Shown in pieces: positions 1 to 8,640 of a stretch of DNA of 50,261 nt. Position numbers and translations under genes: made by a program. A model generated the notes under the pieces. That model was given only the letters and a program-made list of their open reading frames with translations. It made no database searches and had not been told where the DNA came from. Position 1 is the first letter of the stretch. Each line of letters opens with the position of its first letter. This DNA is from Nemertoderma westbladi (taxonomy: Eukaryota > Xenacoelomorpha > Nemertodermatida > Nemertodermatidae): the NCBI GenBank assembly GCA_032718475.1, contig JAUCBJ010005430.1, positions 1-50,261 of the forward strand, read 5' to 3'.

Positions 1-936
1 TTTACGTTGTTCGATCTCTCGTTCGGCCTCTCGTCCGCGTTGTTCGGCCTCCTGTTTACGTTGTTCGACCTGCCGTTCGTCCTCTAGCCTACGTTGTTCG
101 GCCTCCTGTTTACGTTGTTCGACCTGCCGTTCGTCCTCTAGTCTACGTTGTTCGACCTGCCGTTCGGCCTCTCGTCTATGTTGTTCGGCCTCCTGTTCGC
201 GTTGTTCGGCCTGCCGTTCGGCCTCTCGTCTATGTTGTTCGGCCTCCTGTTTACGTTGTTCGGCCTGCCGTTCGGCCGCTTGTTCGGCCTCTCGCTTTTG
301 TGTTTCGGCGGCTAATACATCTTGCTCGGCTTGCAGTTGAATATACTCATCTTCCATCCGAGCTTTGAGGGCTAATGCCTTCCGTTCTCTCAGTTGGTCT
401 CGGAGTGGCGGCGCCCCTTGAGAACTGCGCGCTGAGCCGGATATCTCGCTCCTAGCGCTGGAGTGCTGATTTCTGGTGGACCCCATTCTCTTGTGATGTA
501 CTCCTGTCCTGATGCTGGAGGATCGTACTGATTCCGCGTCTGTTCTTTCAGCCCTCTTGTAATACTGTTCCTCATAGCCTCTCACCAGGCTGAGGGTCCT
601 CCGGTGTTGTTTGCGGAACCCATCTAGATGTACAACGTGTTCTTCCAGCTTGGGGTAGTTTTCCTGATCGGTGGGAGGAACGAGCTCTTGGTACGCCTGT
701 ATCATTCTTTCGTACCGCTGTAGGATATTTCGGATACTTTGAAGCTGAGTTTGTACCTCATTGAGGGGGGTTTTGACTCCCTTGAGTTGTTTCTCCATCC
801 GTTGATACGCTCGGGTTACTCCGCCTTTAAGAGCCCCTAACCGACGGGTCATGTTCTTGACGTTTGGGACCTCGTCGGCTTCCGAGTCTGTGTGGTGATC
901 CATCTCGTCGGTATCGGATATGTTATTTGTGGTCAT
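1..936 (-). CDS. BEL/Pao-like gag N-terminal region, coiled coil, runs off left edge
   Basis: I see an open frame of 312 codons from an ATG at 936-934 to base 1 with no stop, so the gene continues outside the window. The first ~25 residues are acidic. Residues ~30-110 form a charged helical region containing LGALKGGVTRAYQRMEKQ, followed by a stretch rich in Tyr, Glu and His. Residues ~205-312 are a repetitive coiled coil built on the pattern ERQxEQRKQEAEQ, encoded by 21-42 bp near-repeats. An N-terminal helical segment beginning 'RRxGxLKGxxTR' is typical of gag proteins of BEL/Pao LTR retrotransposons, which is why I assign it there. The DUF1759-type core, zinc knuckle, protease and polymerase would lie to the left. 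It may be a second, less damaged copy of the family at 1973-6652. The ORF is certain; the family is moderate. Confidence 0.65.
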   Translation of the reverse strand, partial: MTTNNISDTDEMDHHTDSEADEVPNVKNMTRRLGALKGGVTRAYQRMEKQLKGVKTPLNEVQTQLQSIRNILQRYERMIQAYQELVPPTDQENYPKLEEHVVHLDGFRKQHRRTLSLVRGYEEQYYKRAERTDAESVRSSSIRTGVHHKRMGSTRNQHSSARSEISGSARSSQGAPPLRDQLRERKALALKARMEDEYIQLQAEQDVLAAETQKREAEQAAERQAEQRKQEAEQHRREAERQAEQREQEAEQHRREAERQVEQRRLEDERQVEQRKQEAEQRRLEDERQVEQRKQEAEQRGREAEREIEQRK

Positions 937-1124
937 TGTAACGCCTCGTCGATGGCGAGATACGCGATGTCGTAAAACAGTTCCTCGTAGGTATTGTACT
1001 CAGCTTGGACCACCCGAACAGTAATCCTGAATCGTCCAACGTTCGTTCCTTGTACCTCAACTTCGACGTGCCAGATTCCTGGCTCAACTTGAATTATATC
1101 AATGGGTGTGATCGATACTTCCAT
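933..1124 (-). CDS. 63-codon ORF overlapping the gag start by ATGA
   Basis: A short ORF starts at an ATG at 1124 with an in-frame TAA just upstream, so the start is fixed. It encodes a compact, Ile/Val/Glu-rich peptide that I do not recognise. Its TGA stop (935-933) overlaps the ATG (936-934) of the downstream gag-like ORF in the tetranucleotide ATGA. That arrangement would suit termination-reinitiation, but it could be an ordinary upstream ORF in a leader or chance. No homologue is claimed. Confidence 0.3.
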   Translation of the reverse strand: MEVSITPIDIIQVEPGIWHVEVEVQGTNVGRFRITVRVVQAEYNTYEELFYDIAYLAIDEALQ

Positions 1125-1972
1125 TCCCTGTTAACAACTCTCCCGAATTGTGATCTGCCGACTACGAGTTGGTTAGATCGAGTTTGCTGATTAATTAAAC
1201 CACGACTTTGTCTCAACTCAAATACCAGAGTTTCCTCGTAGTGGGTGCTGGCAAGCACGTAGAGAGTTTTTGAAGAGTATTGAAGGATTCTCAACTTCCA
1301 CCAGTTGAAGTTGACCGCGATAATTATTCTTAATTTTGACACCCTGTCAAAATTAACCACGTGAATTATTCTTAATTTTGACACCCGGTCAAAATTAACC
1401 ATATAATTATTCTTAATTTTGTTGCCGTTATTCCTACACCAGGGGGAAAAACGCCGATGCTGGAGACGTGACTTAACAGACCACCGAGCCCCGGCCAGTC
1501 ACCGGATATTGATTGTGGGGAGGGAATATTTCTAAGATGCAAGTTTGCGGTTGAGAAAAGCTGCATTAGTTGGATATACTCTTTAATGTAACTTCCTATA
1601 GTTGAAACCTGTTCAACATCATTGAAACCTGTTGAAACCTGATTAAGAATAATTTTGGGCTTCCCCAAATCAATATACACCAAATATTCACAATAAGTAT
1701 ACACGATAATATAAATCCCTAATAGTACTCAGGCTAACCTGAATACTGCTTGCATTTTCCATCCCCCCTGGCCCTTATAACTATGAAATTATTCCCGTAC
1801 CCTGTAAGTTGCCCCAAAGTTCGCCCATAAATCGCCCCCAGTTTATTGAATGTGCCCAAAACCCATGGTCCCGCACCCAGTAGTAATATCGGAATAATCA
1901 ATTTTAATAAAATACAAAAATATTCAACTCGCGTTATGGAAAGTTGAAATACCGCGAACAGTCACCCCATAA
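1125..1972 (-). other. Leader or LTR-like AT-rich stretch without a gene
   Basis: This stretch lies between the protease relic and the gag-like ORF, upstream of the latter on the minus strand. It holds three tandem ~42-bp copies (1323-1421), each an inverted repeat of TTTTGAC/GTCAAAA. Further up are a repeated GTTTCAACAG motif (~1600-1640) and a possible AATAAA on the minus strand near 1845. It could be the 5' LTR and leader of the left-edge element. I could not match a second LTR copy in the window. Confidence 0.35.
1323..1421. repeat. Three tandem ~42-bp copies with internal inverted repeat
   Basis: The unit begins ATTATTCTTAATTTTGACAC and then returns as GTCAAAATTAACCA. Starts are at 1323, 1365 and 1406, the last partial. 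Each unit can fold on its TTTTGAC/GTCAAAA arms. It lies in the presumed leader of the left-edge gag gene. Confidence 0.75.
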
Positions 1973-3553
1973 TCACATCCCGGTGCTATTGCTGATATTG
2001 TCGCACCGTCTCGTCCTCATCTCCAGGACCTCATCCTTGCTCGAGATAGTAGTTACCGCCATCCTACTCGGAGTCGTCTGTAACCCTATCTCCTCGGCCA
2101 CCCAATTCTCCACCAACGTGAAGGCTGCTCCACTGTCGACCAACATCAATGTTGTGACTGATCGGCCGTCCTTTCCTGTTATCCTCACTGGTACTACCCC
2201 GAGTAGTACTTTCCTCTTTCTTCTTGCTCCCGTCGTGCTCGTAGCCATTGTTTGGCCTCCAGTCTCGTCATATTCTGTCGGTGTTTCTCTACACTCTCCG
2301 AATCTGTGTCCTTCTACCACGCATCGATGACATAGTCCGTTTGTATCCGCGTAGGCTACACGATCTTGTTTAGGCAACGCTTGCCAATGCTTACAACTCA
2401 TGGTCTTATGGGTTCCATCCCTATGCAATTGACATTCGTATCCTGGATTTTAGCGCTCCCTGTATAGCCCTTCACGTATTGCGCGTAGATTCATATCTAC
2501 CGGTTTAGTGTTTTGGTTATTTGGACTCGGCCTACTGGGTATTTTGGGATTATACTTGTTTGTGTTGTTATTTTGTTTCTGTCCTTGCCACGGTGTGGCC
2601 CTACTCCCAACTAACTGTGGACTTGCAGTCCCCTGCGTGGCCGCATGTGGTAGCGACTGTCTCACTCTCGGGAATGGATCTGCCGGATTATGTTCGGGTT
2701 TAGGCCTGTTGTATTCTGTCTTCGGCGCCTTCCCCAAACTATCCTCACTGTAGACTGGGTCTGTGATCAACTCTGCTTCATAGTTGAGGAAGTTCGACAT
2801 TTCCTCTAGGCCCGGTTCCGCACCTTTCTTCTCCCGGGTGGAGAAGGAGGTCTTCCTCCATTTGTTTCGTAGCCAGATTGGTAGTGCCTGCGCTATCGTG
2901 GTGATGTTATTAGATGCGTTGAGTTCGTATGGCGCGTCTAGCATCTTCAGCACGATTAATGCCTTCTCAACCTTATTCGCAAAGGTATTTATACTAACAG
3001 GGTTATCCTGTAGGCCACCCGATGTTATTCCCCCCAGGGTCTGCCGGATGATCTTGGCTGGGTGTCCGTATTCCCTGTCTAGGGCCCGCCATGCAGTCGT
3101 GAAGCCGCCCTCGATGCCCTGATACTGCCTCACGATGTCGTACGCTGGGCCTCCTGTGTATACCTGTAAATATTTTAAGCACTCTGCCTGCGTCAGATTC
3201 TTAGTTAATATTTCATTGCTGTACATGCGTCGGAATTGCAGGTATTCATCCGGTCTGCTTCCGTCGAATTTAAATGGTTCAACTGGTGGTAGCTCGATCC
3301 TGGTTTTGAGCGCATCGATAAGTGTTGCCATTCCCATTGCCTGTGCTTCCAATGGGTTCGAGGGATGCTGTACAGACTCTCCTGTTGGGTGCGGTTCGCC
3401 CGTCGGGTCTGTTGACTTCTTCTGTGTCGGATATATCATTGGGGGTAATGGCCCCCTCCATATCTCCGTATCGCACGATCTGTTTTGGTCCAGGGGGTTC
3501 GATGTTCTTATTCTCGGCTGAGTGTATTGCTGATATTGTAATGGGGGAATGTC
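1973..3553 (-). pseudogene. BEL/Pao-type gag core, zinc knuckle and aspartic protease, one in-frame stop
   Basis: One minus-strand frame runs from the poly-G tract near 3553 to a stop at 1973, interrupted only by a TAA at 2450-2452. The upstream part has a DUF1759-like capsid core including LPPVEPFKFDGSRPDEYLQF and YTGGPAYDIVRQY, then a Pro/Asn-rich linker. After the stop come Cys/His knuckle residues (CQLHRDGTHKTMSC, then CHRCVVEGHRFGEC). Next is a retropepsin-like domain with the catalytic motif LVDSGAAFTLV, as in DUF1758 proteases of BEL/Pao elements. No reverse transcriptase follows, so the element is cut off after the protease. The TAA could be decay or a read-through stop; decay is simpler. 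Confidence 0.75.
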
Positions 3554-4490
3554 ACCCTGCCCCCCCCCCCCACACCGGTGTTATGTTTGGTACTGGGGTT
3601 GATGTTAATATATTGGGGCCCACACATCTATCGGCAATAACCCCCCCTCCCCTGGGTATATGTTATGTCCCCGCATATTATAGTCATACTGGTGTGCTGG
3701 TACCGGTACATGGCTATCCACTTCTTGCCTTCCTACCGGTATGTACGCCGTGACTTCCGGATCTAATCCCGTTGTTCGCGCTACCCTATCGCCTACACTT
3801 TCTCTCCCAGCATGACCTATAGTATGTGCAGTAAGGCCTACAGTATGTCCTGCAGTCTGCCTGTGTCCTTCCGGACCAAAGTTTAATCTTCTCGAATAAT
3901 CCAAGAAGTCCTCCCCGTGACTACCGTATCCTCAATCGGCAGCTATATCCCGTCAGGAAGTTTCTCTTCGATCCCCTCTGCTGTTCTCGTCCTCGTACCA
4001 GTACATTCTGTACCCTTCTCCTGGTGTGTGGTGTGTCTCTCCGGGGCGACAGCAATCTCCCGGAGTTCGACCCCACTGACTCCCTAACTCCATCTCTACT
4101 ACCGACGGTTCACTGTCCATCCTTGCTCTCCAGTTGCTCGTAGCAACGCTTCTTCTATTCTCCTCACTTCTTCTCTCTTCAGCTTAGAGCTCCCGCTCAT
4201 GAGATATTTCTTCGACCTCCCGATTAAACTCCACTGTTCTTCTTCTCTCTTCCGACTGACGTCTTCTTGCTCGCCTGCTCTCGGCGTCAACATCTCTCTC
4301 TCTGCCCGGATGGACGCTCCTGGGGATACTCGCAATCCCCCTACTATTCTCCATCGTTGGGTGCCGCGGTTTAATCTAACTCGCCCCGTGCATTATCCTC
4401 TGCCCCCCCTCTCGCCACTAATCTCTCCCGTGGTGGGGCGCCCTTAACCCCCCCCCCCCCCCCACTCGCCACTTCTTACTTCACTACCTC
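3554..4490 (-). pseudogene. Degraded middle of BEL-like gag, frames broken at poly-G tracts
   Basis: Between the coiled-coil part of gag and its capsid core, no single frame stays open. Minus-strand pieces at 3605-3904 (Gly/His/Val-rich) and 4099-4335 (basic, with KREEVRRIEEALLRATGEQ) look like coding remnants. Breaks sit beside long homopolymers: C-runs on the plus strand near 3560 and 4446-4463. Glycine-coding G-runs are prone to slippage, so some breaks may be assembly or polymerase length errors rather than old mutations. Confidence 0.45.
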
Positions 4491-4842
4491 TTACTTCGCT
4501 TCTACGCCCCTCTTGAGGGACATTCTCTGCCCCCCCCTTCTCGCCACTACGCTCCCGTTGTGGGGCGCCCATAGCCCCCCCCCCCCCCGCTTGCCACCTC
4601 CTACTTCACTACCTCTTACTTCGCTTCTACGCCCCTCTCTAGTCGATGCACTATCTCTACTGCGGCTGGGTCTATTTACCCCCGCCTCTCCCTCTACCAC
4701 TGCGTCGGGTTGACTCACCCCTGTTGCTCCCTGCCTAACTACGTGGCCTTGCAGGCTCCCGTCCCGTTGGGGTGACTCACCCCTGTGTGCTCCCTGCTTA
4801 ACTACGTGGCCTTGCAGGCTCCCGCTGGTCGGACCACCTATG
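4459..4842. repeat. Two tandem duplications inside the gag region
   Basis: A ~125-bp segment containing CTACCTCTTACTTCGCTTC and a poly-C run is present twice (about 4462-4520 and 4590-4645). Next, a ~65-bp segment containing CTAACTACGTGGCCTTGCAG occurs twice (about 4711-4775 and 4776-4842). On the minus strand both lie in the 3' part of the Asn-rich gag ORF and duplicate amino acids in frame. Confidence 0.7.
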
Positions 4843-6290
4843 TTTGCTGCGTTCGTATTAATAGTACTGTTATCAACAATATTACCATCTAAATTATTTG
4901 AATTATTTAAATTATTTTGTTCGGAATTCGGATTATTATTTAAATTATTTTGTATATTTAAATTAGAATTATTATTTTGTTCGTCTGAATTAAAGTTATT
5001 ATTTAGATTATTTTGCGCATTTAAATTAGGGTTATTATTTTGTATATTTAAATCAGAATTATTATTTTGTATATTTAAATCAGAATTATTATTTTGTATA
5101 TTTAAATCAGAATTATTATTTTGTATATTTAAATCAGGATTATTTGGATTTAAATTATTATTACCGGGTAAAAGGTTATTTCCTGCAATGAAAGTTTGAT
5201 TAGGGTTGTCTACTACGGTACTATTAATATTAATGCCTTCTAACGTATTATTATTACCCCCCCCCCCACCGCCCATACGGCTACACCAGTCCTGGGTCTG
5301 TCGTCCGGTGCCTGTAAGTGGGGTATTAACGAATGTTTCCATTACCTCTGGCTCCTCATAAATACTACCCGAGCCAGCCTCACTCTCGGATAGTCCCAAC
5401 TGCGCCAGTTCTAATCGGCGCTTTTGCTTAGCCTGATATTGCATAAGCCCCCTTAACCGGGCATGCCTATCATCCCGCATGCGCTTTCCCACTCTCTCTC
5501 TCTCTCTATCCTCTCGCAAACTTTGGTTCGCTAATTCTATCTCCCTCCCCTCCCGCTCTCTACGTTCGTTGGCTTCTCTCTCTACCCTCGCTTCTCGCTC
5601 TTTACGCTCGTTCTCTACTTTCGCCTCTCACTCTTTACGCTTGTTCTCTACTTTCGCTTCTCGCTCTTTATGCTCGTTCTCTACTTTCGCCTCTCGCTCT
5701 TTACGCTCATTCGTCTCTCTCTCTTCTTGCTCTCTACAATTCCTCGCCACCCTCTTGGCCCTCTCTCTACACTCCCTCGCCAACTCTCTCTCTTTATCTA
5801 ACAACGCAGTTCCCTCATCCAACTGCCTCTCTAATTTTTTCTGGTCTTGCGCCACCATGTCCAGTTGACACGCCAGATCTATCTCTAACACCCTTCTTGC
5901 TTTCGCGGAGGATGTAGCGGACTTATCGGTCGCGATGGACTCTCGTCGCCTCTCTGTCCTACTAACTTTCCCCCGCTTTCTGGGGTTCTCGCTAACCGAC
6001 GAGACCGAATCCTCGGGGTTAACCTCGGGTTTGCCCTCGTGCGGATCCGCCCAACCCACTAACTTAATTCCCCTAGCATCCACTAAGTACGGCCCTACAT
6101 ACACTATTTCAGGCTCCATAACCCCGGATCGCCACAGTTCGAATAGTTCGGTGGCGACCCCCCTCGCTCTCTCACTCGCCAGTTTTCCCTGTCCAAAACG
6201 GACCAAATACCGGAAATGTTTGTTAGACTCACCTAGCCTTTGGTGTAACTTAGGCTGGTCTACCTTTCCTGGCCTCCTTCAGCAGTTTCT
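4491..6290 (-). pseudogene. Gag-like coiled-coil and Asn-rich protein with one nonsense codon
   Basis: A single minus-strand frame is open from about 6290 to a stop at 4491 except for TGA at 5628-5630. That codon lies in a repeated motif whose other copies read CGA (Arg), so it is most simply a C-to-T change at a CpG. Order: a globular N-terminal part (GESNKHFRYLVRFGQGKLAS), a long charged coiled coil with repeats of KEREAKVENER, then an Asn-rich tract of 9-residue repeats (NIQNNNSDL), a Gly run and a basic Gly-rich tail. The architecture matches the left-edge gag ORF, so this is probably the N-terminal half of the gag whose core is at 1973-3553. The 5' part continues in another frame beyond ~6260. 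Confidence 0.55.
5000..5150 (-). repeat. 27-bp tandem repeats coding NIQNNNSDL
   Basis: About four near-identical 27-bp units (plus-strand core TTTGTATATTTAAATCAGAA) lie in frame within the Asn-rich part of the gag-like gene. Each encodes nine residues, so unit-number changes do not shift the frame. Confidence 0.8.
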
Positions 6291-6652
6291 TCGTGGCGTT
6301 GTAGGCCCGTCGTAGCCGATCGCTCTTCCCGACGTCCTCTTCACCAACATCTCCTCGTTCGGCGTTGTACCAGCGGCCCCACCATCGCCGTTCCGGTGGG
6401 CCGTCCATCGCCCTCGGCCTGTGGCTGGCCGGCGACTTCGGTACTCCGACCGCCATCGTGCATCGACTCGTCCCTCCCTCGTGGTTGATGGCCGCCCTCC
6501 TCTTGGGATACCGGATCGTCCCTCCTCGGCGAATCCGGCGTCGCAGGTCGATACCGTCGCGTCGCGGCCTCACGGATCGTTTGGTTGGTATCGTCCGGGG
6601 TCCGCGGCGGCGTTCTCTCTCCCTCTGATAATCGGGGTTCTCCTGTGCTCAT
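6250..6652 (-). pseudogene. 5' part of BEL-like gag in two further frames
   Basis: An ATG at 6652 opens a disordered, Pro/Arg/Glu-rich frame that stops at 6341. A second frame (to 6250) carries RRAYNATKKLLKEARKG. The downstream frame resumes directly with KVDQPKLHQRLGES, so a one-base change near 6260 most likely split a continuous protein, and another break lies near 6370. There is no sign of introns at these points. This is the likely start of the decayed gag gene. Confidence 0.4.
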
Positions 6653-7079
6653 CTTCTCCTCTTAGCAGTCACAGTTCGATGGCAGTTGGCTATTGTTTCA
6701 CTGTGATGGGATCAGAGATCCCGACCGGGTAAGTTGTTTATACGCGTCACCGTAGGCTGAGATGATATAGATAACTTGGCCGAGGCCGTTGGAGAAAAAC
6801 GTTCAGAGTTTGATGTTCCTTGTGTCCTAATATATGTATAATAATAGCACAATATAGATTGCATATGTTAACTGAATACCTGTAATGGTAATGTATGATG
6901 ACAGCCGATATACAGTGACGGTGAAACAATATTACCGGTCTGCACTGAAACTGGGTAACTAACTAACTGAATCACAAACCGGTAACGAGAGGTAATATAT
7001 GATTGATATACCAATATTGCTTCACTTCCTACGCCACTCTGGCCTGTTACATAATGGATGCTCTTCTGTGACCTACCAA
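6653..7079. other. AT-rich spacer, nothing recognised
   Basis: This stretch lies between the gag-like gene and the inverted end of the integrase transposon. I see no ORF with plausible coding character, no repeat shared with the rest of the window and no tRNA-like boxes. Confidence 0.5.
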
Positions 7080-7252
7080 GGGTGGTGTGTTGTTTACTTT
7101 TTTTCGATTTCATTGTTCTACCAGTGCACAAAAGTTGCCAAATGGTAAAAAAATAAGGCAAAAAAATTTCTTTAAATTTCGTCTGTCTTCACGGATCCCA
7201 AGAGGGTTGAAATTTTGTGCCATTGCGATGCACCATAATGAAATTTAGAACA
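7080..7252 (+). repeat. Left terminal inverted repeat, outer part
   Basis: This aligns with the reverse complement of 14100-14289, with shared blocks such as TTTACTTTTTTTCGATTTC, GCACAAAAGTTGCCAAATGG and GCGATGCACCATAATGAAAT. The alignment then breaks where the fold-back element sits and resumes at 8291. Confidence 0.8.
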
Positions 7253-8293
7253 ATATAACACATTGATGAAAGATCAATGACTCAAAAAAGAACTTCCTGC
7301 ATGCATCAAATGGGTCCAAACTTAGTTAGATACCAAAATTTTAATTTTTGGATCAAGAGAAGTTGTGCCACAGGCACATGACCAGAACCTACTCTTTGGC
7401 GCAAGTGATGATTATTCTCAATTTTGGTGATGGACAACTTTTAGTTCTCCTACGGCATTATTATTATGCTCATTAGAACCGCAATGACCGACTTAGTGGG
7501 GGTAGACACCATCAAAACAAGCATAGAAAGAATAGTTCTTGAGATATTACAGAAAATGTTAAGTACGGCACATGTCAACATTACTGCCTTGATGATTTAT
7601 AGACAAATACACAAAAATGTTACTTCTAATTATTTTAAGGCATCAAAAATATACACATCACTGCAACACATTGATTTAGTGTATACATAGACCTTCAAAA
7701 TTAAAGAGTAGTACATAATTCACTATAGTTTTTGTACAAAATGTGTGGAATGGGTCAACTCAATATCAAGTAGTAATTGGTGGACATAGTCTTGACATTT
7801 TGTAAAATAACTCAAGAACTAATGACTCTACTCTTATTTTGAAGGTGTCTTCACCCACTATATCGATCATTTCATTGATGTGTCTATTTTTTGATTCCTT
7901 GAGATAATTCAAAATATCATTTATTGTGTATTTGTCCATATCACATCAAGGCAGTAATGTAGACTTGTGCCGTACTTCACATTTTCTGCGATATCTCAGA
8001 ACTATTCGCTCTACGTTTGTTTTGAAGGTGTCTACCCCCACTAAATCGGCCATTGCGGTTCTAATGAGCATAATATGAATGCAGTAGGAGAACTCAAAGT
8101 TGGCCATCGCGAAAATTGAAAATAATCATCACTTGCGCCAAATGGTAGGTTCTGGTCATGTGCCTGTGGCACTAGTTCCCTTGACCCAACAGTTAAAATT
8201 TTGGTATCTAACTAAGTTTGGACCCATTTGATGACATTTGATGCATGCAGGAAGTTCTTTTTTGAGTCATTGATCTTTCATCAATGTGTTATA
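7253..8293. mobile_element. 1.04-kb fold-back (palindromic) element nested in the left TIR
   Basis: The sequence from ~7255 (CACATTGATGAAAGATCAATG) reappears inverted at ~8290 (CATTGATCTTTCATCAATGTG). The arms stay alignable for ~450 bp to a loop around 7714-7832; shared blocks include GCATGCATCAAATG, TAGTTAGATACCAAAATTTT and AAGTACGGCACA. Arms are imperfect, so the fold is old or was never exact. The insertion splits the left TIR, because sequence on both sides matches the continuous right TIR. The short ORF at 7466 is part of an arm and has no coding character. No transposase is present, so it is non-autonomous. Confidence 0.8.
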
Positions 8294-8415
8294 TTATGGT
8301 GGCTGAAAGCGGCCAATATAATTCACTACTTTTTGAATTTTTATTTTGATCAACATTTTTTTCTTGAATTTCAACCCGGGTTGAAATTAATTTCAACCCG
8401 GGTTGAAATTGAATT
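8291..8415 (+). repeat. Left TIR, inner part with two palindromes
   Basis: GGTGGCTGAAAGCGGCC and the following ~100 bp match the inverted right end (14000-14120). Two head-to-tail copies of TTTCAACCCGGGTTGAAA lie at 8367-8410. Confidence 0.8.
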
Positions 8416-8640
8416 ATTCGTACCGGTACTGTAGAATGTAATATGAGGTATGTCATGTTGTAGGAAGGAGTAGGAGTAGAGCTGTAGTCTGCAGTCTGTA
8501 GAGGCAGAGACTGAGAGAGGCTGAGAGGTTGGCTTATCACAGTATCAGTGCAGTACTGCAGTACCAGTGCTGCAGTGACAGTGCTACGGTGCTTGGTCAG
8601 TTCCAGTTGGTAACCGAATTCTGTAATTCATGATCTAAAA

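Noticed and set aside
390-575. 61-codon minus-strand ORF
   Set aside because: Off-frame within the 312-codon gag-like ORF.
2508-3521. Plus-strand ORFs opposite the gag core
   Set aside because: Hydrophobic, repetitive shadows of the minus-strand gag frame with no family features.
5000-5150. CRISPR-like array
   Set aside because: Regular 27-bp units have no unique spacers and code for a protein repeat; the genome is eukaryotic.
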